Assembly (NCBI RefSeq): GCF_048128805.1
Contig: NC_135997.1
Coordinates: 4,193,116-4,257,115, forward strand
Direction of reading: 5' to 3'
Source of the DNA: Centroberyx gerrardi
Taxonomy: Eukaryota > Chordata > Actinopteri > Beryciformes > Berycidae
Length of the DNA: 64,000 nucleotides
Shown: positions 35,601 to 48,161 of the stretch, piece by piece
Numbering within the stretch: the stretch's first letter is position 1
Layout: every line of letters starts with the position of its first letter
The notes under the pieces: model-generated
Seen by the model: the letters and a program-made list of their open reading frames with translations, nothing else
Databases searched by the model: none
What the model was told of the DNA's origin: nothing
Made by a program: the position numbers and the translations under genes

Positions 35601-38169
35601 TAACCTCACAACTGGAATTTTGTCCGAGGATGAAAACAGAAAATTACTGCTACAGCTTCTAAAAAAAGTACTCACTCTTGGTGCTCTGATGAAGGCTTTA
35701 TGCTGAAATGTATAAGCCCGATGAGGCCAAAATTAAAATAAAATGGTATACTGAGACCAGCTCTTGCTGTTTTATGGATTTTTAGAGTGCCGCTATCCCA
35801 TGTTCCCCTTGGCTTTTTCTTGATGTTTTATCATCTGCAATTTTTGTCTGACCTTTGCAAAATTATAGTCTTTCAAATTAAAAAAAAAAAATAATCCAAA
35901 AATGTAAAATGAAGTAAGGTCTGAAACACAAAGGAATGTATACAAAAAAGATTTGGTTGATTCACCATTTATGCTGATGATGTCATCATTACACTGTACT
36001 AAGGTAACTGAAATCATTATTTTTTTAAATTCTTCTGCCTTTCTTGTTTTCTTCAGCCTTCCCAAGCTGATTTCACATCATGTAAATGCATTTTTAAGGG
36101 TGTATAGGTCGCCTCAGCTTCAGGATCCTCATTCAAGGTTTCCAGTGAAGTGTAACCCAGCACCCTGCCACTCTATATAAAAATACACATGGTGAATTTT
36201 CAGTGATTTCCTCCTATCTTATTTTGATCTTTATCGTACAATTAAGACAGGAATTGTTTACACTACCCTGAACTTGTGAAGTAAGTACACTGGCTTGAAT
36301 ATAATTACACAGTGTGGAGCCTCAGCAGCAGGCAGATAAGACACACAACTGACTCCAGAGGGGACCTTCAGCACCATGGACAGCACCCGCCAGAGAGGAG
36401 GCTCGTCCAGGTATGCGAGGGGCGGTACCTCCGTCTGCACTAACTGCAGACTTGGAGAGAACACAGCTGTTAACCACCAGTTAACAATCATCTCCTTGCA
36501 AGATAGAGGCGAGCCAGTCTGCTTCAGAGGGAGAGCAGTGGTGTGGGAGGGGAGACGCCGGAGCTAAGCGAACACGCCAAGAAAGACAGTAATTTATTAT
36601 GCTGATACTGGCGACTGTGGACCTGTCTCTCTGTTTCTGCATTGCTGAAGACAGTGGGCGATCCTGACGCAGACAAAGATGCCCAGGTGCCGCCCTGCCA
36701 GTGACTGCCAGTCACTGCAGCCCCGGTCTGGGAAGAAGTTAGTTTCCTCCTCCATGTCCCCTCCCCTCACTTTTTACTAATAAAGAACCCTTTATGTCTT
36801 GGAAAAGACTGTCTCCGCCTGCTTCTACCAAACTTGCCAGAGTGCAATTGTCACAACAGGCATTGCATGAGCATCTTTTTCCTGCAACTTGATTGGTTGC
36901 AGAGAGCATAGAGTATAGATCTGATTTACAGCCAGTTGATGGTGGTGGAGCTGGCCCAGCAGTTAGTGGAAACTTCCACTACACAGCAGCCCTGTGTCCT
37001 GTTTATTCATTGATTTATTTATTAGTTTATTTGATAGAGACAATGCAAATTAACATTCCTGAACTAACATTCCTGCTGTTTCCTTGAACAAGACACTGAA
37101 CCTGCTCACTCAGTGTATGTCTGTCTGGAAAGAGAAACAGCTAAACAATGAAAATGAAACAATGAAATATATCTGCAAGTTGATTGCATACAGCTAAAAA
37201 ATAATATGTAATGCTTTGCAACTGCAGTAGTGACCTATATGCAACAGCCAAACATATTCTTTAAAACCTGTAATCTATATGAAGATCTACAGTATGTCAT
37301 ATTAATACATTTCCCCAGTGAACGTCTTTACACAAACACACTACTTTTGATTTCACAGAGACATGCATAAACAAATTGGAGTGTAAATTTATAATATTAC
37401 AGTATTCATTAATAGTGACATACATTCACATTGTCAAGATCATGATCAAAAGTCAAAAACCTGATGACTGGAATTTGCATCAATCTAGCTGATATATCTG
37501 ATCTCCACAAAGGCATCAGAGCAAAGTTACATTCATGCCTTTTACCAAACTAAATATGAGTTGCTTCCTGGAACGGAGACAGCGAGGAATGTCACCTAAC
37601 AAGAAAGTGACAAGAAAGAATGTGACGAAGCGTATCGATAATCTCCCATTTACTGGAAGTTGAATCTGAAAGTGCAGCACAAGTTTACACGCCTGCATAG
37701 AATACACACGTTTTAAAAACTACGGTGACGATTACAGTTTTGTGTGATAACCTGCTTTTGCACGGTACTTTTCATCAGCAGCAGGTGTTTTCAGTAAATT
37801 GCTTGAAGAAAAAGTTTGTGGCTTCAGCGTCACATGGGGAGTGCCACCTGCATGGTTTAAGAGATACTGAAAAAAATAAGACCAGCAAAGGGTACAAATG
37901 GAGACATGCGAATGGAGCCTGCATACAATAGAGTAGTGTGGGAATAGTCTGTACAAGTCAGTAAAAGAATTTCATAATTTTATTGGTAGCCTGCGTAAGC
38001 ATTAGAGTTATATGTTCATATCTTCAAGCATCTCTAAGCATCTTTACAATGAGCTCATGTGGCAGCACAAGCTTTGGTGTGTCATCGTTTACTGACACCA
38101 AATAGGTGGAAAGACACACTGTATATTCCTACAATAGGCTACATTCACATACTGTAGGACAATTGCACA

Positions 38170-38310
38170 AGAGGATTAGGGCCGCATGTGGAAAATTCAT
38201 TTGAGTTAAAGTCAGAATGTTTAATCTCAGAATTCTGACTTTAATCTCAGAATTCTGACTTTAATCTCAGAACTCAAATACATTTTTCACACGTGGCCCC
38301 AATCCTCTTC
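38170..38310. mobile_element. Short fold-back MITE
   Basis: AGAGGATTAGGGCCGCATGT at the left is complementary, with few mismatches, to the right end ACGTGGCCCCAATCCTCTT. The roughly 38-bp arms extend to TTTGAGTT/AACTCAAA. Between them are three TTTAATCTCAGAA / TCTGACT units. No coding capacity. Confidence 0.85.
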
Positions 38311-41300
38311 CTGGGTAAAATAATTCAATGTTTAATACTTACCTGTGTCTAACTTGTTGCTCACCCGTTGAAGCTTTAAGGAGATTGTCTCTGGAATTGA
38401 TGCCTGTATTTAAGCAGTTGAGGACTGTAAGGTTTGGCAGTGCAGATGTCAGTGCGCGTGCTGTTAATTTGATTTTGTGTTAATATGAGTTTCCATTGTT
38501 CCATTGTTTCCATTGTTCGGGTTACACTGTAAATAAATGTTCAGCTTGCCAACTGAGCCTGCCTCCTGCTCCACTATCGGCCCTCAGGCTACAGCTGTCT
38601 CATTCTCACTCTGAACTGCTCTATGCATCTGGATCCAAGCCAGACAGTCTTCAGTTGAATATGTTCTCTGAAAACATCTGAATGATGAAAATTCTGAAGG
38701 AACTACTAATTAAGCAAATAAATACTCATTTAAAATGCGTTATTTATGCTTTGCCCTAGTTTGTGGATGAGAGCAGATTCCTTGATTTTATTACAGTGGT
38801 TAATATTGGAAGTTAAGAAAGTTCAGCATGTGGCGATAGAGGAGCTGCACCCCAGTTGATTTTTGGGGTTTGTTGGCTAACTGCGGTCTCTCTGAGGGGC
38901 GTTTTGGACGAATAGGCTTCTGACACTTCCTGACTACCCGCCGAAATCAGACACAGTTGTCCACATGATAAGTCTCCTGATCTATGTAATCTCCTGTTCG
39001 GGATTGCGAAATTGACTTTCAAGCTGCAATGTGTAGAATATTTACCTCAGTATATCATCTCAAATTAATAATGGCTGTAGAAAAACAAGAAAATTGGTTT
39101 ATTTTGTGTTTATTCTGTTTGTTCGATTTGCCGCTAATTATGCGGGATGTGCAGTATTAGTTAATACTTGCTAATAGTAGCTAATTGTGCAGGATGTAAG
39201 GTGGAGGGATTTTATGCAATTGATTTTAAACATCAGTGGCTAAATATTCAAATTATAACATTGCTTTACCAGGAAGACTCTTTGAGCTGTTGAAAAACAA
39301 TAAATAATAAATAACAACATCTAATTATTAATTCACAATTACTGGATACACTTTTATATGTTTAAGAAATGCAACTGAGTTTACAGTGGACTGAGATTGT
39401 ATTATAATAACAACACAATTAGACTATGTGAGTAAAGTTTGCGCAAGCTTTGTCAGGAGCAGAAACTTCCAACACACCTGTCAGCTGAGGTTATAACTCA
39501 GGGTAAAAGTTTCCACTCTTTATCACAAGAGACAACGTGAGAAAGCACCAAGACACATGAAATACTGCACCTTGGCATCAACCAAGTCACAGGATTACAT
39601 TACTGCCGCAATAACGAAACTCTCCTCAGATTTCTGTTTTTTTGTTGTTGTTTTTTTCTGACTGCTTTGACCAGTTCACAAAAAGGTCAATATGCAAAAC
39701 TTGATACAAAGAGCTAAAATGAGTTGCCAAAATCTTACCTTAAAGTCACACTGAAATAACAAATGACTTTTTAGCTCATACCATTTATCATACCATGCCT
39801 CCTAGACCAGGAGGCATCAATACAAATTCCAGGTAACCCTTTAAGTTACAGGCCATTAATTACACAGTAATGACAGCGGATTATGAAACAAAGGGCCCCT
39901 GGGCACAGATACCTACTAAGGTACTACTAACAACTGAATGCCCTCATTCGTATATAATATTGCTATGCCTTATGGGAGAGAAAACTAAATAAACAATTAC
40001 AAAGGAATTACAAGGTGCAAACACATATTATTCTAGGCCTAAAAAACATATTTTAAAGTGCAAAATGCCTGATTGCCTGCATTGCCCCAAAATCTACTGT
40101 ATGGCCACATAGTAGCTGCATGGTATATGAGTGGGCCCTATTATGACAGATCAGGAGTGGAAAACAACATTTCGTAAACCATGAGTTTATATTACGAGGC
40201 CTTTGGACAATAATACAGCGCTTTACTGCTAAAGCGCTATAAATAAACTGAGGGGAACACTTACTGTGACAGTGCCATGTTGACACCTTCAAAACAAATG
40301 TTTAGGTTATTATAGGGGGGATTTTGGGGCTTTGGTGTTGATATAAATGACTAAGCCCTTCGACTGCAGGGCAGTAAATGTAAAGTTAGTGACAGCATCA
40401 TCATGTGTCAGGCTCTGGCTTAGGGGCCCCCCTGAGCTCTTGGGCCCCTGGGCCTTTGCCCGGTTGGCCCGTTCAGTAATCCATCCATGATGACTGGACA
40501 TAAGTAATATTCAAGTAAAATAGATGTAGCATTACAATGACTGGTAGTTACTGCATAATATACAAGTAGGTAATAGGTGGTATACAACAAGATAATAAGT
40601 GTTATATAAAACTGAACCATCACCAATTTTTGAACAGTCCAGCCCCTCCGCCCCTCCGCCCCTCCCATCACATAACACTGCCTTTCTCTCCCTAACAGAT
40701 ATCACATTGGTTTACACTATTGGATAATCCTTCGCCCCTGCCCCAGTATCCCGTTTCAACAGGAAATACATCACATTAAGGAAGCATGATGCTCTTAAAA
40801 TGCTGTTTCACTGTGACCTTAAGACTCAAAATGCTGCTCAGATACAAAGTGCACAACTCACTTCTCAGAATAAACCCACTGCATATAAGTACAGTGTTCC
40901 TGTGGTTATTACTACACATGCAGATCACAAAATCAGTTCACTCTCAGTCATGGCTCCAACATCACTGCCCAGGTTAGTCGTGCTGCAGCATAATGGCTAA
41001 TTACTTCACCACTGCATTACAGGCTGATAGAAAGCCTGCATGGCTGTTTCTGACAACATGGAGCAGGTCAGTGCAGGTGGTATTGAAAGCCTTGGTTGTG
41101 GTCACAGTTACTATGAAATAGTAACAGTATTTTTGGTTTCACACCTGCGTTTCACACCTGAGAGTATTGTGTTGCTTGTGGAAAGACTGTACCACTGTAT
41201 ACTGTACTCTACAGTATTTGTATGCACATATTACTGTATTTGATCATCTTCAGTGATTACAGTAATAGTAAATAAATGAATTCCTGAATGACAAATAGAA

Positions 41301-41852
41301 CGCTCACTGTACATAATTTCATTATTGGTGGCATAATTTAATAATGAACATTTTATTTAAAAATGCAGCAATGACTAAAATTCAGCAAGGGACAAATCCA
41401 ATGTTCTGATGCCGGGATAAACGTTTTGCATAATGCAGCACCTCATTTAATACAGTTGTTCTTATTTTCTTTGCTACTTTATATGTCATATTGAGCCCAA
41501 AATGAGGACTATCACATTTTGCGTTGAGTTTTGCACTTTGAAAAAGTCAGTCATTAAAAATTGTAATAACTTCAGCGGTGCTCATGAATGTGATGATACT
41601 TCTATTACACATGATGACCTCTTCAACTGTAATAGCTATACTGTGATAGGCCCACACGGCTAAAAGGACTCTTTCACACATACTTTAGTTTTCCTGCTTT
41701 GGATAAATAACATGAATGATGTATTTCTAGTGACGTGTAAAAGAGGTCATGTTTCATGTCCTGTTGGCAGGAGATGTTGTTCAATAACTGGATGTTTTTC
41801 TTCCCCTTGTTACAGTAACGTATCTCTACAATACCATTTCCTTGTAGTAGGG

Positions 41853-41860
41853 TTTATAAG
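41853..41860 (+). promoter_or_regulatory. TATA box of ZP-B
   Basis: TTTATAAG starts 58 bases before the ZP-B ATG. The same box, flanked by matching TTCCTTGTA and ACAGATA words, precedes ZP-C (63143-63150). That shared spacing supports it as the core promoter and implies a very short 5' UTR. Confidence 0.75.
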
Positions 41861-41910
41861 AGGCATTTCTATTAGGGGGACAGATAGAGGGGGGCAGCAT
41901 TGAAAGGACC

Positions 41911-43087
41911 ATGGCTTCTCTCACACTGCTGCTGCAGCTGCTGGTTCTGGTCTCCAGTGTGTCTGCATGGAGACGAACGCACAGTTATACGTACTATGGA
42001 GGATCAGTGACCTTCACCCCAAGAGGCCTGAATTCAGATGGGCTATATGAGGTAGGTTCAAGTTAAACTTTAAGCAATGGCAGGTAATGTTGTTCTAATG
42101 AGAGAGGAGATGAAGTGTTTTGTGGATGTTGCATCATCCTCATGAATTTAAAAGAACAATACTCTTCTTTCTGTGGGTTCTACACCATCCCATGCTTGAT
42201 GGGAAAATAATGATGTGATTTAGAGTTACAGCCCATTTACTTCTGTCTACGTCTAGCTTACATTTCTCACAATCGTTTTGCCATGCATGCAGGAGGAAAA
42301 CGAGCGCTGATATCTCCAACTGTACTGACTGTGTGCAGACACCAGCAGAATGGACATGAACCTAGACCATTGACACTAATGTAAAAAAAACACCGGTATT
42401 ATCCTTTAATATCTCAGACTGTTGGTACAGTCACTGGTGTCACATCCAGGGTATCTCCAATCCAACTGTATTTCATTGCATTACCTAAAAGAAAAGTATT
42501 CCAATTGCAGATACATGTTAAAAATTTGAGGATTACTTCTTTTAAAGTGAAAGCCAGAAACTGTGTGAGAAAGTGTCGCACAAAAGAAAATTTGTATGCA
42601 GACTTGAACTTTGTAATTTATCACGTTTTGTTATCTGTATACCTCAAATATGGCAATCTGAAAGTAATCAGAATGCATCAGTGAGTTTGGGATAATCTCT
42701 TACGTCACTGATTATTACAGTTTTGATGAGGTAACTAGTAACTGGAATGGAGTACATTTTTAAAGTAATCTGCCCCAAATCTCCTGACATTGAATTCAGT
42801 TTGTTTTTGTGTGGCTATATGAAATAAAGTTAAAGACAATTTAAATTGATTTACACCATGTCAAAAAATGTTTTTTGAGTTTAACATTTTCTTCAAATGT
42901 AGCTGTTCAGTAGTTACTTCAACAGCTGCTTCAGTAGCTGCTTCAAACCTATAGCAGTATTTAATCAGCACAAAATGGGTAGCAAATATGGCTACCAGTA
43001 ACAATGCTGACCAATGGTTTGATGTATAAACTCCAAGAATGACATGGGAAACAACTGTAAATGGGGGTAAATATTTATTCTGTTTTC

Positions 43088-43123
<36 letters not shown>

Positions 43124-46100
43124 GCGTGTGTGCCTGACTTATTTGTAGGTGGAGCTTCGCAACAAGCAAACCCATAAGTACTGCTACCAGAATGGCTTCA
43201 CTTGTTCCAGTGGTAACTGTGGGACTGAGACCAGTACTACAACTGCAACCATTGCCAGGAATTCCTATGGTCACTACTGGTGCCAGTATGAGATTGTTAT
43301 GACAAGAAAGCTTCACAGCAACCGGCCCTTTGAGATCAGGTGAGAAATTATTGGTGAGATGAGAGAAGAAAGGGAAATGACCAATGTTTATTTTTTTATT
43401 TTTTTCATAAATCAACAACAATAATTTTGACGACAACAAATGTTTCATGCATAGCATTTCTAAAGAAATGGTTACAAACAGCTTTACAATAAACAAAATA
43501 ATTTTCTGATGACACTGTGTGAGCAGTTGGGTTGCAACTATTAACCATGCGCCATGCTCAGAATGCTCAGGATCATCCGCATTCGGAGGGTTTCATTTCC
43601 CAACCTGACAGTACCATCAAACCTGCATCATGGCCTTCTTCATTGTGTGGCAACCATGTACCAATTTGTCTGCCCTTGTTTTACATGTGGATTTTTTTCT
43701 TTTTTTTTTTTCTTGAACGAATGAATGGATGAGTTTGTATTGTAATACATGGCCTCGGAAGCAAAGGAAAACAGAAAATGCCCACCTTTGAAGATTCCTT
43801 TACTAAATTGGGTTGAGAAATATATACAGATATAAATAGCTACTGTTGAATATTCACAATGTGACAGTGGAAATCTAAACAACATACTGTACATGATATA
43901 AAACATAGCAAAGTCTACATGGTGGAGGAAGTGCTTGATAATTAACAACTCCAGGAGGTCAAAGTTGATCCAATCCTGCAACAAATTAAAAAACAAGATC
44001 ACAAACATATAGTTTATACATATGCATATAGACAATTTATCATGTCATGGCTAAGAACAACATGGTTAAAAGCGATTTGTTATGGAGTTGGAAGCTACCT
44101 GATGAGTACTGTCTGTGCCACAACAAAGATTCAACAAGTGGTGAAAGATATTTATCTCATTTGCCAAAAGAAGGCCATAACTTCTGCCAACTTTTCAGAA
44201 GAACAAGAGGAAAATAGGAGGTAGAAATGGTCAAAATGATATACTGTAGACTTTAGGTCTTCCATTGGTTACCTTTCAGAAGGATATGGGATTATGGAGA
44301 AAACAGATATTTAAATTTACAGTAAATATACAGAATGTGAAAATTCAGTTGTCATACTCACATTAAGAAGACTACAGAAGGACATATGTATTAAAAGTGT
44401 CTAGCCATGTAGATGTGCTTTGAAAAAAAATACACACCCTATCAAAATATTCATTTACAGTTCCCCTCTCATTTACAAATGTAGGTAACACATGTACAGA
44501 ATGTGCCAATTCGGATATGTGCATAGCTGTCTCCTAGCAAGAAAACTGTAGTTACATTAGAAGTGTGTAACATTAACATTATCTTACATGTATTTTTCCA
44601 AACAGACATCCCAACTACCATAATAATTACCATGGCGCGGGATACTGGATACCAAACAACAGATACAGCTACAGTTATTGGATAATGACAACTCATGTGG
44701 ACCTGGGAACCCGATCTGATACTGGTGAATCTAACAGATCTCCCATCACAACTAGTGTACCTCTTCTCCGGTAATGACCAGAATCATCAATTCTTGTTTT
44801 GGGCTGTTGCAGTAAAGTGTCACCTCACATGTGAAGTTTAACATGAAACTAGTAAAAACTCCAAGTATTGGTTTCACAGACATGAATTAGCTTTGCACAG
44901 GCACAATTCTGCGCAGCCCGTCTGGTGAAATCTTAATAAAATAATACGTGGCCATGACTTAGTAACGTGTGGGAACAGGATCTTAATGGGTGGCCACGAC
45001 TTATGTCAGGTACACATTACACAACTTCTAGTTGGAGAGTATGTCAATTTTAACGACCGCAGTTTCTGAATCTCGCTGGGTGTCAGAGTTGACGACTAGG
45101 CATCACAAGGGATGACTATTGATTCCAAATCTGGTATTGCGCTGCAAGAGTACGTTGACCTTGCAGTACTCTTGCATGCAATCACCGTGAGGCACCGTGT
45201 GCAAGTACAAACAAACAAAATGGCCACGACTTAGAAATGCGTGGAAACGACTTATTAAAGTGTGGGAACAAGATCATTGTGGTCTGTTAGCAGAAGGCGG
45301 GATCGTCTGTTGTCCAAGTAGGAGTTGGAGTTAGCCTATGCTGATGGTCATGCAGTGGAAATTAATTCAAAAATAAAAGGAAATCAATTCAAACCTCTCC
45401 ATGTTTGCAGTATCCTGTATGGAGCCCCTGAGGCCACATTCTAGGTTCTCATTGTCTTAATGATCTTGTTCCCACACGTTACTAAGTCATGGCCACACAT
45501 TCATTTTATTAACAAGATATGTCACCAGACGGGCTTCGTACAATTAGGGTGCTTTGCCCTGTCACTGACAATGTACCCTCTGAAAATATGGTGATTCCTG
45601 TATTTTTTTGGCTTATACTTTTTGTTAATAATATCTATGCTTAATATTAGACAGCATATTCATGAAAAATCTACGTAAAAACAGGACCCTATTCCTCTTC
45701 AGTAATTATTTTAGGTGTTATTGCCATTTCTTTTGCAAAAGCCCTTGTCTAGCTCTTTGTGATGATGCTCTTTGTCATAGATTCCTACTTTAACTTTAAA
45801 AGTTAAAGTTTTAACTTTAACAAAAATACTTAAATATAAATTGAGTAGTTGTTCCTGATTCAACTGGTTCCCACTTTACAGAATAACCCGGAACTGTCCA
45901 AGGACATACAGTCTGGCAGTTTTTGATCCTGATGGTGATCAGGTCAGATGCAGGTATGGAGCATCCACCGAATCTGAGTGCAGGCTGTGCTACCAACCTG
46001 ACGGTTTCTCTTTAGATCCGGTAAGAGATAATGCAAAATCCTTACACTTACTTTGCAAAATGCGAACATAGGAAGTGGAAAGTGGGAAGCTGTCACATGA

Positions 46101-48120
46101 ACTTCAGTATAGAGCTGAAATTTGCCTTGTTTAGAGAAGAGGTTGTGGACAGGGTAATGCATGAATATTTCGTAAACCCCTTTCCTAACTAATAGGAATT
46201 CAGTTCTTTTACTACCAAAAGGCATTTCTGCTTAGTTCTAGATGTAATAAAGTAATCAACAAGATTGTATAATCTGTATCCACAGTATAGAAAGGCTTTG
46301 ATTGGTCAGTTAAGGTTCAACAACGTGTTGCAATGTCCACTTGAACTTGATTTGATATCAGGGATTGCATTATTGCTCCAATTAAACACCTTTCCACCCC
46401 TGCCCAGCTAAGATTAAAAATGAAAGGCATTAAGGCAACATAGATCCGCACTGAAATGGTGTTAATGCTCAATCTCAAAAAGGCACAGTTAATGGTCCCC
46501 AAGAAGAAAACAACTGGATGTGATACCAACATGACACAATTTTAACAGCTATTGCAGCCTTTGTTATTTGTGTGTCAAAAATAATGTTCCTTATTCTTTT
46601 CATCAGAATTCCTGCTCCCTGTCATATACCACCAGTAGTCGAATTGGACTTAGTGGATTTGAGCTAGTAGTGGAGGACTTCCCTAGAAAACGCATCACTG
46701 TCTCCTACTCTGATGGATCCTTCACCTTGAAGAATCCCCTTTCAGTAGGAAGGCGTAAACGTGACACAAACAATACAACCTCATCATTTTCATTGAGCAC
46801 CACTACCGCCGCAACAACGACCACAGCCGCAAGCACAGGTGGAGCAACAACGACCACAGCCGCAAGCACAGGTGGAGCAACAACGACCACAGCCGCAAGC
46901 ACAGATGGAGCAACAACGACCACAGCTGGAGCAACGACCACAGGTGGAGCAACAACGACCACAGCTGGAGCAACAATGAGCACAGGTGGAGCAACAACGA
47001 CCACAGCTGGAGCAACAACGACCACAGCTGGAGCAACAATGAGCACAGGTGAAGCAACAACGACCACAGGTGGAGCAACAACGACCACAGCTGGAGCAAC
47101 AACGACCACAGCTGGAGCAACAACGACCACAGCTGGAGCAACAACGACCACAGCTGGAGCAACAATGAGCACAGGTGAAGCAACAACGACCACAGGTGGA
47201 GCAACGACCACAGGTGGATCAACAACGACCACAGGTGGATCAACAACGACCACAGGTGGATCAACAACGACCACAGGTGGAGCAACGACCACAGCTGGAG
47301 CAACAACAACCACAGGTGGAGCAACGACCACAGGTGGAGCAACAACGACCACAGGTGGAGCAACGACCACAGGTGGAGCAACAACGACCACAGGTGGATC
47401 AACAACGACCACAGGTGGAGCAACAACGACCACAGCTGGAGCAACAACGACCACAGGTGGAGCAACGACCACAGCTGGAGCAACAACGACCACAGGTGGA
47501 GCAACAACGACCACAACTAGATCAACAACGACCACAGGTGGAGCAACAACGACCACAGGTGGGGCAACGACCACAGGTGGAGCAACAACGACCACAGGTA
47601 GATCAACAACGACCACAGGTAGATCAACAACGACCACAGGTGGAGCAACGACCACAGGTGGAGCAACAACGACCACAGGTGGAGCAACAACGACCACAGG
47701 TAGATCAACAACGACCACAGGTAGATCAACAACGACCACAGGTGGAGCAACAACGACCACAGGTAGATCAACAACGACCACAGGTGGAGCAACGACCACA
47801 GGTGGAGCAACAACGACCACAGGTGGAGCAACAACCACAGCTGCACCAACAACGACCACAGGTGGATCAACAACGACCACAGCTGCACCAACAACAACCA
47901 CAACCACACCACCACCAACAACAACCACACCACCAACAACAACCACAACAACAACAACAACAACAACAACAACCACAGCTGCACCAACGACCACAACCAC
48001 CTCTCACCTCTACCGTCCATCAATTGCTGCTTTAAGCAAGATTCCTCTGCAGTTCTCTATTTATGGTTTGTCAGCAATTTTTCCATTGTAGCATTTATTT
48101 TTTTTTATTTCATTTTCACT

Positions 48121-48161
<41 letters not shown>

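Larger units (their letters stand above)
31152..41910. other. Gene-poor spacer between ZP-A and ZP-B
   Basis: About 10.8 kb with no supported exon. It holds the ZP-A 3' UTR, a CTCF-like motif (33814-33828), a MITE end (34010-34055), an old repeat invaded by a SINE (35160-35600), a possible LTR remnant (about 36300-36860), a fold-back MITE (38170-38310) and a GGGCCCCTGGGC-rich repeat (about 39885-40500). The short open frames lack recognisable domains. Confidence 0.6.

Noticed and set aside
36258-36491. Minus-strand 77-aa frame with some coding-like texture
   Set aside because: No family recognised and no matching splice partners; more likely part of an old LTR or other repeat.
42861-43496. 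211-aa minus-strand open frame
   Set aside because: It is interrupted by a poly-His stretch from the (TG)n repeat, overlaps ZP-B exon 2 on the other strand and has no recognisable domain.
46797-47990. CRISPR-like regularly spaced repeat
   Set aside because: The repeat has no unique spacers and encodes protein in frame within a eukaryotic exon.
46705-48000. Very long antisense and alternate-frame open frames (Val/Ala-rich, Trp/Leu-rich, Gln/Arg-rich)
   Set aside because: They are by-products of an 18/21-bp repeat with no stop in several frames. Only the Thr-rich plus-strand frame connects through matching splice sites to the rest of ZP-B.
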